From Rosa chinensis (taxonomy: Eukaryota; Streptophyta; Magnoliopsida; Rosales; Rosaceae): a stretch of DNA of 64,000 nucleotides. Position 1 is the stretch's first letter; each line of letters starts with the position of its first letter. The notes under the pieces were generated by a model. That model searched no databases. It was given only the letters and a program-made list of their open reading frames with translations, and was not told the origin of the DNA. Positions 10,391 to 22,200 of this stretch are shown here, piece after piece. The stretch is from assembly GCF_002994745.2 (NCBI RefSeq), contig NC_037090.1, positions 8,181,501-8,245,500 on the forward strand, read 5' to 3'. The translations under genes were made by a program, and so were the position numbers.

Positions 10391-11970
10391 ATAAATAACA
10401 ATCTGGTGACCATGCAGAAGTGGCATAGCTTCAGTTGCAAGGGAGGATAAATGACCCTGCTGGGTTTCAGCATTACTCCTCCTAAGATCCCAATATGATC
10501 AGCACAGCCCATAATCCTCGTTCCTATTAGTTCGTACCAAATGCCTCCTGAGGTGGTTTCTATATTGGGAATGGTTCTTGTGCACGTGCAACAAGCACAC
10601 TGCAGGAGAAGTACTAGAGTCTATTTATACGAGTTCTGTAAACTCCAGATAATCGATCAGAGTCTCTGTTGAACCGTATACACTTCCACTACAAGACCCT
10701 GCTGCAGTTCCATGGTTTGAAGGCCACAGTTACTTGCTACCCAGTAGCCTGCATCATATACTTGAGCAAAAGAGATGCGGATTTAAGAAGAAGCATATTT
10801 TATCTGGTTTAACAGATTTTGACAGGCCTAATATATTCCTTCACCAATGAACCAACACATCTATCAGGGTTCAATTTAGGGGATTCCTGAAAGGGTTAGG
10901 AGACATCGATCGAGATCAAACTTTTCTTTGCCATTTCCACGTTCTCCCTCAATTAAATTGGTCTAGTGATGATGATCTATGTTTTACAAAGACTTAAACT
11001 CTTCCAATGCCTAAAACTGTCTCTAAACCAACATCAGAGAGAGTCCTGTTCAGTTGTGAAATATCAAATGCACATCAAAGATATCAGAAATGTGATGTAT
11101 TTAGGGAGCTGATGTTGAAAGAACCAAAGTGGATTGACAAAGGCATCCAAATGATGTAGATATAAGGCGTTGTAAGTAGTAGAAATGTAGGAGAATGGTG
11201 TGAAAAGGTTAAATCCTATCAAAGTTCGATCCCTTTCGATGTAACCTAAGAAGATAAATGGACCGATGGTTGCTGCCCTGGATCGCAAAATCGCACAAAG
11301 GAAGCTGATGCCGAAAGAACTATACTGAAGTTGTGGAGTTTGTTGGGCATTAAATAGGTGCGTCCTTCTTTATAATGATGATGTTCGTGTTGGGTTTTAT
11401 GGTATGATTGAAATGAATGGGTTGCCCAACTCCAAAGCATTACCTTGATAGTGCTATCATGGAAAATGGTAGCTCATATCATTATGTTCATTTAAACAAA
11501 AAGTTGGTATTCACCCAATGAGGCACTAGATTATGATTTCTCAAGACCACGGTAAGCCGGTCAATTTTTATCAAAATGACTATTGAGCATAAGTTATGAT
11601 AAGCAAGCTATTGTAGTATAAATGACACTATTGACATGTAAAGTCCTAAATTATCCTTGACGTATAAATTTGATGACAATATTTCTTAAACACTTTGTTT
11701 CTTGAAAGAGAGTGTGATGTTCTATAGTGCTCTAAAGTATTAAAATTCAGAAGCTGAGAACCGTCAGATTTGTTCATCGAATGAAACTCACAACAAATAA
11801 TGACTGATCTAACGTCTTCCAGCTTTACGATTTCCAAACTCTGAAATACTATAAATTTTATCGTTTCGGTGCCGGTTTTGGTAAATTCCTAATTTGGAAA
11901 TGGGTTGGCGATCGCATTCATTGCAGTCGCTGTAAATTTTATCAAGTAAATTAATAAGGAAAGTTGGTGG
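10391..11970. other. Intergenic DNA upstream of the RETICULATA-RELATED gene
   Basis: Apart from the decayed coding-like stretches mentioned for 10450-10790, no gene, transposon terminus or RNA gene is visible. Several 60-75-codon open frames here are short and without recognisable content. Confidence 0.35.
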
Positions 11971-11975
11971 GATAT

Positions 11976-12036
11976 TGGGCCCAAAAACTCCAATACAACC
12001 GCGCTCATAATTCCGTCCAAGTTCAAAAACCACGTG
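11976..12036 (+). promoter_or_regulatory. Promoter motifs of the RETICULATA-RELATED gene
   Basis: A palindromic TGGGCCCA (11976-11983) and a G-box CACGTG (12031-12036) lie 220-280 bp before the ATG. Telo-box-like TTTAGGGTTTTT and CTAGGGTTTTCC occur in the probable leader (12111-12225). Such motifs are common in light-regulated and growth-associated plant promoters. No clear TATA box is seen. Confidence 0.45.
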
Positions 12037-12256
12037 TCACTCGGTCAAATACTGTGCATCCTAATCCAGTCCCACAGCCCCGTCACAATAAAATTCCCCG
12101 TTCTCATTTTTAGGGTTTTTCAGAGACTAGAGGACAGGGAAGGCCGGCCTCCTTCAATATTCTAATTCCTCAGTTGGGTTTTAGAGCCATCACTCTTCTC
12201 CGATTTTTCATTTCTAGGGTTTTCCTCTAAACCCATCACTAGATTCAGATCAAACC

Positions 12257-13318
12257 ATGGCCGCCACCGCCCAGCTCCGCTGCTCTACTCTGGCCAAAGC
12301 CCACTCCAGTCTCTCCGACAACCGCCGCAGCATCCCCAGTAACTCCAGTTCTTCAATTTCTTTCCCCTATTCCAAAACCCTAAATCGCGGCCTTTCTTTC
12401 GGACCCAGACCCATTTTGGACGGAAGGCCCGATCTTTCGTTTTCCGGCGGTAATGGCGGCAACGGTGCCGGCGCCGGCGGAGGAGGTAGCGGTGATTGGA
12501 GCCGCGGAGATGAGAATGAAGAGTCGAAACCCTCGACGTCGCTGTTTCAGGGTTTTGGGCTTCTGGGTATGTTTCTGAATGGATGGAGATCTAGAGTCGC
12601 CGCCGATCCTCAGTTTCCGTTCAAGGTTTTGATGGAGGAGGTCGTCGGAGTCAGCTCCTGCGTCCTCGGCGACATGGCTTCCCGGCCCAATTTCGGCCTC
12701 AACGAGCTCGATTTCGTCTTCTCGACCCTCGTCGTCGGCTGCATTCTGAACTTCACTCTCATGTATCTACTGGCGCCGAGCTTGTCCGCCTCCGCCGCAA
12801 CTCTCCCTTCGATCTTCGCCAGCTGTCCGGCCAGCCACATGTTCGAGCCGGGCTCTTTCGGCCTGCTGAATCGCCTCGGGACGTTGGTCTACAAAGGGGC
12901 AGTCTTTGCCGGAGTTGGATTCGCCGCAGGGCTTGCCGGTACTGCGCTTTCGAATGGGCTGATCAAGCTGAGGAAGAAGATGGACCCGGAGTTTGAGACC
13001 CCGAATAAGCCTCCACCGACATTGTTGAATGCGGTGACTTGGGCAATTCACATGGGTGTGAGCAGCAATTTGAGGTACCAGACATTGAACGGGGTGGAGT
13101 ATGCGTTGGGGAAGGGGCTGCCGCCGCTGGCGTTTAAGTCTTCGGTGGTGGTTCTGAGGTGCTTGAACAATGTGCTTGGTGGGATGACATTTGTGCTTCT
13201 GGCGAGGTTGACAGGATCGCAGAGTGCTGCTGAGAAGCCGGAGATTGGATCGGCTGCAGAGAAGGAAAAACTGGTGGAGGAGAATGCGGATTTGAGCAAT
13301 CAGTCGACTTACAAGTGA
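12257..13318 (+). CDS. RER: RETICULATA-RELATED chloroplast envelope protein (DUF3411)
   Basis: Intronless 353-codon gene. The first about 85 residues are Ser/Arg/Gly-rich without acidic patches, typical of a plastid transit peptide, and include a GGNGGNGAGAGGGGSGDW glycine linker. The DUF3411 domain follows (about 105-320) with MEEVVGVSSCVLGDMASRPNFG, LNELDFVFSTLVVGCILNF, PASHMFEPGSF, and hydrophobic segments near residues 155-175, 215-235 and 300-315. RETICULATA-family proteins sit in the chloroplast envelope and influence leaf mesophyll growth and amino-acid homeostasis; mutants have reticulate leaves. Order and position match the RER2/RER3 pair of Arabidopsis (At3g08630/40, from memory), with a single copy here. 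The ATG sits in a CCATGG context. The hydrophilic tail (AAEKEKLVEENADLS) is probably stromal or cytosolic. Intact. Confidence 0.93.
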   Translation: MAATAQLRCSTLAKAHSSLSDNRRSIPSNSSSSISFPYSKTLNRGLSFGPRPILDGRPDLSFSGGNGGNGAGAGGGGSGDWSRGDENEESKPSTSLFQGFGLLGMFLNGWRSRVAADPQFPFKVLMEEVVGVSSCVLGDMASRPNFGLNELDFVFSTLVVGCILNFTLMYLLAPSLSASAATLPSIFASCPASHMFEPGSFGLLNRLGTLVYKGAVFAGVGFAAGLAGTALSNGLIKLRKKMDPEFETPNKPPPTLLNAVTWAIHMGVSSNLRYQTLNGVEYALGKGLPPLAFKSSVVVLRCLNNVLGGMTFVLLARLTGSQSAAEKPEIGSAAEKEKLVEENADLSNQSTYK

Positions 13319-13586
13319 TGATTTTCGTGACTTTTGTTTATAAACTTGGGAGTGAGAACTTACTTGGGACGGAGGGTTCTTGATATCTAGTTTTGTAGTA
13401 ATAATAAAATTGTAGGTTTGATGAATTTTTAGGTCTTCTTCAAAGTTCATCTGGAAATGCTGGCTCTACAATGTGTTTCACTACTTAAAATAGCTTATAT
13501 AGCAATGCGTGTTTTCTCGTGTTCTTTGAGTTGAGAATTTTCGGGTTTGCCATACTTGTGTGGATTCTGTTTTCTTAGCCCACTGG

Positions 13587-13656
13587 AGAGTTGAGACAAA
13601 ATGCTGGCATGAAACTTATGCTAGAGTTGAGACAATGCTGGCATGAAACTTATGCT
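13587..13656. repeat. Short tandem duplication downstream of RER
   Basis: A 36-bp unit (13587-13622) is followed at once by a 34-bp copy (13623-13656) that differs by a 2-bp deletion in the A run. It lies in the 3' flank of the RER gene. The surrounding 13319-14582 is otherwise gene-free and includes the 3' ends of RER and of the convergent zinc transporter. Confidence 0.8.
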
Positions 13657-14582
13657 TGATGCCTCTGGATGTGGATTCAATTAATTTTCAGGTTCCCAAG
13701 TGTCGTCTTGTCAAAGCAACCTGACAATTCTGCTTCACCTAATTATTTGTCTGAACTACTGAGAGACATAATATGATAACAACCCCTATTGGCCCCCTTC
13801 AATTAGAGTTGCTTGCTTCATAAGTTTGTCTATTCCCACTGTAAGAAGGAAAAAGACAGGTTGAACAAGAAGTAGTCACAAGATTTAAGTTATGAATTTG
13901 ATCAATGGACAATGTGGTAGTTGTTTCATACACATTGTGACAATTAGAAGGAATAACCCAGCTATGGTAGATAAACAAACAAGTCGAAACCAAACGAGAA
14001 AGAACAATGAGAAAAATGAAGGCTATTGGGGATGGTTGGGACGTCAAGGTCATTGCAAAATGCTCCATGTTCTATGAAAAAAAAATATCAAGACAAATGG
14101 TTCTTTTCCATCAAGTCACTGGTGCAATAGCAAAAGCAAGAACATAAGAATAAAGATCATACTTTTCAAGTCGATCCATTTCAATCACATATCCTCCTGA
14201 ATGAGATTCGGAAGGAACAAATTATCAGATATTCTTTTGCTTCCATTCCATGTAAAAGCTGTCTGAATCAAAAACTGGCTAAAGTTGAATTTGGTGTCAG
14301 AAGTAAACCCGATTCCTCAGTTCTCATGAATAACATTTTACATTATTTTCTATTGTACAACAGTCAACAGAAAAGCACTGCTCTCTATCCAAAACATGAT
14401 ATATACTCCTGATGAAACCTTCCTGCCAACCACTGCTAACACCTTAGAGCCATATGTCTTCCGAAATCTTTTAAGGGTATGCTTTTGCAAGCAGAGGTGC
14501 CAAACCTTATTGCCGTGCTTAGCTCATCACTACGCATGTGAACCTAAGCAACTACATTGTGTGAGCTGCAGCACTAGCAACA

Positions 14583-17500
14583 CTATCTGACAGCCTCAGG
14601 TGCAGAATTGCAATAAGGTGTGTGCAAGCAAACCAACTTGGTGCAAGTCAAACACAAAGTTGCAAAAACCATACCCATCAGAAGCCCACAACTGCTTTTT
14701 CGCATATCCAATCTCCCTGCTCTCCTTACTACATTTCCAAAACTTGGGAGTAGTCCCCCACAAGCAAACACCATGACATGGTCTAGACCGCTATAGTCAA
14801 TTCCTGCAAGTATTGCTCCAATTGCAGATATTGGACCCATGAATCCAATTAAAGCAGCAGCCGCAAGGGACCCCTGCCAGTTATCTGTAGCCCCGAAGAT
14901 GCAGCTAGCCACAGCTGCACCTCGAGGGAGTCCATGGAGGGAGACAGGAAGAACCATATGCCGACCAAGTCCATAAGCTTTTGGAGCAGCAACCCCTAGT
15001 GCAAGCCCTTCAGCCAAAGCGTGAAGAGCAACTGCTCCACATGACAAGAATGACTGGAGGGTGTGAACACTCACGGGGAAACCAGTTACTGTCGGCAAAT
15101 TATGCACTGAAGTTTTTTTGCGACCTGCAAGCTTCAGAATACTAGAGCTCAAAGTATGGACAGATGCAGCTCCCAAGGCAAGCAGCAAAATAAGAGGAAA
15201 AAATCCCATCTTTGAGGAGAAAAGTAGCTGCGATGGTCGCCAGGCACCAAGGACAAAGGCAATGCCAGATGCCGCACCCATGAGAAGAGCATGCTGGAAA
15301 CGGAAAGCAAGTGCAAATGCAACAAGGACCATGCCACCAAGCAATGGCCCAAGACCAAAAAGCAATGAAACAAAGAAGCCAGAAGCATCCTCTGAACTGC
15401 AACATATAACATGCCAATAAGAGTACTTCCAAAGTGAGGTGAAAATACATTCTATTTATCAGAACATCTCAAAAAGGAGGTAACCACACAGGTTAAATGA
15501 ACATAGGGTACTATAAATCATGCAAACATTAACCATATGGCAAGCAATCTCCTCAACCTTAAGAATAAACTCACTTGTAGTCATGGCTGAAACTCTGAAA
15601 AAGAGTACTAAGTGCTTCCATGAATGCAACAGAGAGAGTAGCTGCAGATGCAACATGTGATGGAGAGGCTTCCTACAACAAGGCATGAAAAACTACATGA
15701 GTTGGAAAGGGAAAATACAACATTGCGAGTATTTGATATATTTAATTCAGGTCCCAAATGATATTTGCAGTTGAATTGAATCCAAAATGCTCTAAAAGCC
15801 TACGACAAATATACAAGGTTTTACAAAGTACCCAAAATGAACAAATCCCATGATGTAAGTTACCTTAAATGCATCAGGAAGCACCTCTGCAACAACCATC
15901 CAGATCATACATCCAGCAGCAAATCCCGTACAGAAAGGAAGGAACTTGCTAAATGCATCAGCGCACATGAATGAAGGAACTGCTACAATTGGCTGCAAGA
16001 TCAACACAAAGAGGTTCACACTGAAAATGCTATAGCTTGCTAAAGTCCTTCAGTGTTGTACAAAGACCAGGAAAAAAGTTCTGCTTGACCAATAATTAGG
16101 GGGTTTAGGTGGGAGCGAGCTTCCACCCCCTTGTGGCCCAGACCAATATCCCTCCAATGAACCAAGACAGGACTTTATTGATTAGACATGGTGAATCAGA
16201 TATCCAAACACTAGTAGCCATTAGAAATCCAGATTTATTCATTTAAGTCTAATCACATTCATGCACGTGAACTCAAACCTTGGATTGGATTGTTTTACAG
16301 CTTATTCAAACAATTCTCCAAGACATGGATATATTCACAAATTCCATGAAAATTTTATATCTTATCAAATTACCTGCGGTAATGACGTAATTACACTCCA
16401 TAACATGGCATTCTGTGGTGAAACACCCCTTGATGCAAGCACCATACTTACAGCTAATCCTTCTGGTATATTGTGAACAGCAATAGCCAAAGTTACCAAA
16501 AGGCCCTGAGAGAAACCCTTTGAACCAGCAAAGGAAACCCCAACACCAGAGCCCTCCCCAAATGAATGAAGAGTCATTATTCCAATCACAAGAACTACTT
16601 TAGTTGCATCTGCACCTTTAATGTCCAACATACTAACCTCTCCATATTGTTCGAGAAACTGAAACCAGATGTAATGATGTAAGCCATAATTGGAACATGA
16701 TATATACTGGCACCATGTACAAGTAAATACCAGAACTAGAACAGCTACAAACAAGCAAATATATTTACAAGGGTATTATTTTGTTAGTTCACAAACTTAT
16801 AGGACTTGTACTTAAAAGCTTGGAACATCTTATCATTTTCAACCTGTATGTCCTCTCATAAAGAAATGAAATAATTCATGAAATGGCATGCCAATGGACT
16901 TTTCTGGACAAGCAAATATTGAGATATCACAGTTGTCACCTAGAAAGCCTATGTTCTCATTATAACTAGATTATACTACCAGTTAATACGCATGTATGGA
17001 CTAAAATAGGATAAAAAAAATCTCTCTGCAAGATGTAATGACGATGTTGTTTAGATAAAAAGCAAGAATCAAAATCACAAATGGGAAGCACCAACTAAGT
17101 ATCAAGGACGGGGCAGATATGTAAAACAGAAGATAAGGAAAAGTCAATACCTTCTTGCAAAGCAAAATAAAAATTCCCCCAGCTAGAATCCCAAAGACCA
17201 CCCAATTCCCTGCTCCATGACCTTGCCCTTCCTGTATAAGATCAAAGCTCGCAGCCAACATCACACCAGCAGCCATTCCATTGCAGAGTCCAGCCCATTG
17301 CGGATCAAGCTCCACGAAGAAGAATGGCACTGCACCTAAACCAGTGGCAGCAGCCATTGCCAGCGTAAATAATGCAACAGTGGAGATTGAGACCTTGCTG
17401 TTCCCACCCTTTGTCTCACCGATCCCATTATTTATATCCTCAAAACCTAAGGTATTCTCATTACCAGTGCCATCAATAACATTAGTTCTCACATTCTTGT

Positions 17501-17615
17501 GCGGAGCAGATATCAACTTCCGTGAAACCTCTTCTTCAGACTCGGCTGTAGCATACCCAAATAGAACCACGAAGAGGAGTGAAAACAACACAGCTTTCCT
17601 ACAAGCAGACTTCAT
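14583..17615 (-). CDS. ZTP50: ZIP-family zinc/metal transporter (At3g08650-like, ZTP50 type)
   Basis: Membrane transporter of the ZIP superfamily, expected to move zinc or other divalent metals toward the cytosol. Five exons join in one frame: 17615-17151, 16658-16374, 15992-15864, 15672-15575, 15396-14583, with GT-AG borders, giving 596 residues. The true start is the ATG at 17615; the frame extends upstream only through GTG. Features in order: signal peptide (KAVLFSLLFVVLFGYATA), lumenal/variable stretch, then membrane helices. HSFGEGSGVGVSFAG and the signature HNIPEGLAVSMVLASRG carry the metal-binding His/Glu residues. A second HALAEGLALGVAAP and SLHGLPRGAAVAS follow in the C-terminal half. 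The C-terminus (LVCLHTPYCNSAPEAVR) is family-typical. It converges with RER. A broken copy of exons 1-2 lies at 56010-57666. Intact here. Confidence 0.93.
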
Positions 17616-18276
17616 TTTTTTCACTCGTAATATGTCACTAACCAGATCACAACTTCAGTTTCATAATTTTGGGAGGTACACGCTGTATTCTTCTCTTGGA
17701 TGCTATCAGATATGCCGCGCTCTATCAAACCATCAAAGGTCACTTCTCCAGTTCGAAGCCACCCCTCGTGGTTTGATGATGTGCCCCGGTGTGCCCCTGC
17801 CAATTTCAAAAGAGGTACCACTACATCAGTAATACAGTAACAGTTGCACATTCCCCATAAATGTATATTGCAAAACTCTGCCTTTTCCAACAAAACAAAA
17901 CAATTGCCTGATGTACAATATCCAATTTACAACCGAAAATTTCGAAACTACAATAACAATTGAAGTAAATTAAACTACCCTTATGTCAATGCCGAATGGA
18001 ACAATCAACAATTGAAGACTAAAACGATTGACCAAGGAATACCCATTTCCGAAATTAGATCAAATTTGCTCTCTTTTTCAAGGAAAACCAATCAAGCACA
18101 AGAATCTCAATCAAAAAATAAGAAAAAGCGTAAACAAAGAACCCCTAATTTGAATTAAAATCAGAGAGAACCGATCAATAAATACCTAAATTAAAAACGA
18201 GATAAAGGAAATGAGAATCAAACTAACCGATAGCACCGACCAAGAGAGAGAGAGAGAGGGAAGGGCTTGACTCAAC

Positions 18277-18598
18277 GTCAGTCAAACGCAATTCCAAAGG
18301 TTTCCCGGGAATAATAATGAACTGGGGATGCAACCGCAGATAAAACGTTCGATTATGGATCAAAATCAATTTGACGACGTTGGAGTAAAGTCGGAGTCTT
18401 TGGACTTTTTTGGTGCAATTTTATTGACAACAAAAATTGAAAGACTTTATTTTTAATTTAATTTAATTTAATTTAATACTGTGAGTCAGGACATTGTTTT
18501 TGGCACAAAACCGGTGACTCCGCAAAAATGGAAAGGATATTCCCATTTTTCGGTTTAGGCTTTCCCTTTCCAGTAATATTATTAGAGTAATGGTCAAA
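18277..18598. repeat. 322-bp direct repeat, copy 1 (upstream flank of the zinc transporter)
   Basis: Nearly identical to 25226-25547 and in the same orientation. It starts GTCAGTCAAACGCAATTCC, contains a TTTAA-rich tract, and ends AATGGTCAAA. Copy 1 is contiguous with the transporter's 5' flank on one side and with the Helitron 3' terminus on the other. A third, truncated copy (58324-58370) accompanies the transporter pseudogene. Confidence 0.93.
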
Positions 18599-18634
18599 CT
18601 AGCCTTCCTGCACGCGCGATGCGCGTGCGGAAGG
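18599..18634 (-). other. Helitron 3' terminal hairpin and CTAG
   Basis: On the minus strand, CCTTCCGCACGCGC pairs with CGCGCGTGCAGGAAGG (positions 18634-18603) and is followed immediately by CTAG (18602-18599) and host TTTGACC. The stem is about 15 bp with one bulge and is very GC-rich. Confidence 0.85.
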
Positions 18635-19230
18635 GCCGCGCTCGCGCGTGCGTAATGTCCTTCCTCTTTTGTTACGCATATTTGAAATGTTACTCATGAG
18701 TGCAATATAATTTCTGTGTTGCTTATTACCTAACTCTTACCTCATATTGATATTATAAAATATTGTATATGTCTTTAGCAATCCATCAGTAAAAAACATA
18801 AATGGTTGGAACAAATATGTCTTTAGCAATCCATTGTACAAAAATATGCGTTGGTATATACAAATATATATAATTTTAATGGTTGGAACCCAGTCTACTT
18901 ATTATTGAAATTGGTTAACTACCACAAAATAAAAACATATTTAAAGGAAAAGAAGCAGAGCTTAAGAGTTCTTTTTGTTCCACTCTTTCAAAATAAGCTG
19001 ACTGATATAATAATGTTCATTTTTACTGATTTTCCAATGCACCAACCACATGAAAAATACGGAAACATGCCTCCTATGGCCCTTGTCTCTTTAGAACTTT
19101 TTCTTTTGTTGAGGGCGACGATCTGGTACCATTCCTACAAATAGAAAGAATTACACAAAGTTACAGGGTTATAATCCAAAAAAATTCAATCAAATATGTA
19201 CATTTCTAATCAATAAAAATGTCAAAATAC

Positions 19231-22200
19231 CTATGAAGACGATCTATCATTTGTGTTTGAATGAAGCAAAACTTCTTTAAATACGACATTTTTTGTAAAT
19301 ACGCCATCTTCACCAACTATGGATCCTTTTTTCACCAGAACTTTTGTGGTTGACTCCGACACTCCTCTCGACAATGCCACATATAATTGTCCATGACTAA
19401 AAACATGATCTGGGAGGTAAACACCTACATGTGGGATAGTCTGGCCTTGAGATTTGTTTATGGTCAAACAGAAGCTTAATTTCACTGGAAACTGCTTTCT
19501 TGTTAGTTGAAATGGGAGCCCAGCATTTTCTGCACTTTTCAAAGGAATTCTAGGTAGAAAAACTCTAGTCCCAGCAAATTGTCCTGTTAGTATCTCAGCA
19601 TCAATAAGATTTTGGTACGAACCACGGCACAACAATCTAGTACCGTTACACAATCCCAATTTAGGGTCAATATTCCTTAAAAGCATGATTGGAGCACCTA
19701 CTTTCAGAGTTAACTTGTGGGGTGGTAGCCCACCTGCGGTTATTGAGTTCAGAAACTCTGGTTGGTACAAATTTCTGCTGTCATCTTCAACAGAGTCAAA
19801 TGAGTACAATGTAATTTCTTCACCTGGAAACATATAGATTATCTTTTCATTCAACACGTCCACATCGTCGTTTATAGGAGTAATCAATGCTCTGTCCACC
19901 ATGTATCTCGCATCATTTACATGATCACCCAAATTGGGGAAAACTTCATCAATAATTAGATTGATAGATTGGTCGCTTTCCCATGGAACCACCATGCATT
20001 CCGGTAATCTTATCATTTCGTCATTAATGACTTGTTCACTCCCATCGCCTACACGAAGAAGAAACTCTGCAAATTGGTGGTCATTTATGGATCTCATATT
20101 CTGTCTCAGTCTCAATATCTTTATATGTGTCCAAAATGTTGATTTCACAATGGAGGCTTGAATGAGTTCAGACTTCGTTCCTTTAGGAATAACAGGGAGG
20201 ACTTGACGAAAATCTCCCCCAAAAATCATTATCTTTCCACCAAATGGTAAGTCGACATCCATTATGTCTCTAAAAGTTCGATCAAGTGCTTCAAAGACAT
20301 GTCGATGTGTCATAGGTGCCTCATCCCAAATAATTGCAGTCGAATCTTGTACCAGTTGTGCCAGAGCAGACTGTTTACTTATGGAACACATAGATGACGC
20401 ATCTACATTGAGTGGAATCTTAAATCTGGAGTGAGCTGTCCTCCCGCCGGGCAGTATATTTGCAGCTATTCCAGATGATGCTGTGGCTAAGACTATATGA
20501 TTCATTCTTCGTATGTTTGCTAGCAATGCACGGTATAAATATGTCTTCCCAGTTCCACCAGGACCATCAACAAAAAATAATGCACTTCTTTTTCTCTGAA
20601 CTGCATCCATGATCGTGTCAAAGGCGATCCTTTGGTCGTCATTAAGGCGGTCAATTGCATCAATGTCTTCTTGAGAGATATGTACGGAAAGTTCGTCTTC
20701 AATACACCTTGGCATTCTTGAATTTTCTTCTGGCTCCGTTGTCATTTCAGGCAGGTCAAAATCTCTAATGTTCCTGTTAAATTGTTCAAGTACTCCATTT
20801 AAATCTTGTAAGAGCCTGTTTTGGTTTGCAATATCACCAGATGAAGGATAATCTTCCACCATAAAAGGAAAAAATTCATCCCACAATGTTCGGACACCGA
20901 TTGGCTCATTGTACACTAAAATCGTGACGAATAATCTCCTCAAAGTTGATGGCATCCTAATTGCAGAGGCCTCCAACAAACACTGTCGGATACTATTGTC
21001 ATTTTCTAGCAAACCTTGTTTTTCTGCTGCTTGCTTGAAAGTTGGTTGTAGAACACCATTAACAGTAAGCAAATCACGAAATGATCTTGGACCTCTTACA
21101 TGATTAAGAAGGACACGCAGGTAAAATTTCTCACCTTCAGACGGTGAGACGCTGTATATTCGCCCAATAACCTTGTAGTTTCTTCTTCTTTTCACCCAAA
21201 TTTTGTTGCTATTATCCCATCTGTAATGTTCAGGAATTTCTCGATACAAATATGTTCTTGCATCCTCATCCATTCGATTTATGGTGAAAAACTCAGTAAG
21301 CATTGACATTTGTGCGTGCTCATCTGCCAGAATATTCTCTACTGTTTCATCAACACTGAATGTTATCTGTTGCATGTTGGGAAGATGTATTTGTAATCGC
21401 TCTACTGTTGGATATATTCTGTTCATTGCAAATTTGAAGATCCTCCATAAAGCCTCCGGTGCACAAACCCACCTTGCATCAACAAATTGTCTAATTTCAT
21501 CAAACTCTGGGTTTGATTGCAGCTCAAGTTCCACTCTGTCAGGACCTTTGTAGATATACTTATATAAGTACTTGACACTTTTTATGCTCCCACATATTTC
21601 AACATTGATGTGACAATTATACCGTAATAGCAACCATGGGTTGTAGGGAACCACCCAACCGTTATCCACCATCACATCTCCTCGTCTACGCAAAGGTACT
21701 GGTAAACGACTTGCTCGTCTCCGATATACTGGATATGCATCATTCCCTTGCACAGTGAAATTTGCAAATGGTTTTGGGTAGCTTTTATTGCAACTTCCAT
21801 TTTTCATACATGACTGCCTTGGGTTAAGAGTTCCACATGGACCATGAATCATATGTGTACACACTGCATCATAAAGTTGAGGTTCCTCGTCCTCATATGG
21901 TATTTCAGCTCTAACAATGCGATCATATTCATCAGGGTTATTAAGCTTGTCATTTTCTTCTAACATAATCAGCATATGAACATGTGGTAGGCCCCGTTTT
22001 TGAAATTCAACAACGAAAGCATGTGCAGCCACTTTTCCCAGCACCCCCTTGTTGATGATGTCTTCTTTTAATTGCTCAAACTTGGCATGAAATACCCTGG
22101 TGACTAAATCAGGACGGTCTTGTGGCGTTTGTCCAGGGAGTAGTTCATTTCTAACTTCTTCCCAATTGGGGTTACAGGTCATGGTGATAAAAAGATCCGG

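Noticed and set aside
12767..13450. 227-codon minus-strand open frame under RER
   Set aside because: It is a shadow of the GC-rich RER coding sequence with no recognisable domain.
17616..17624. Upstream start (GTG) for the zinc transporter
   Set aside because: Plant genes start at ATG. The ATG at 17615 gives the expected signal peptide and is conserved in the duplicate at 57666.
17281..17832. 183-codon plus-strand open frame over ZTP50 exon 1
   Set aside because: It is antisense to the transporter's first exon; the same shadow appears in the pseudogene at 57296-57682.
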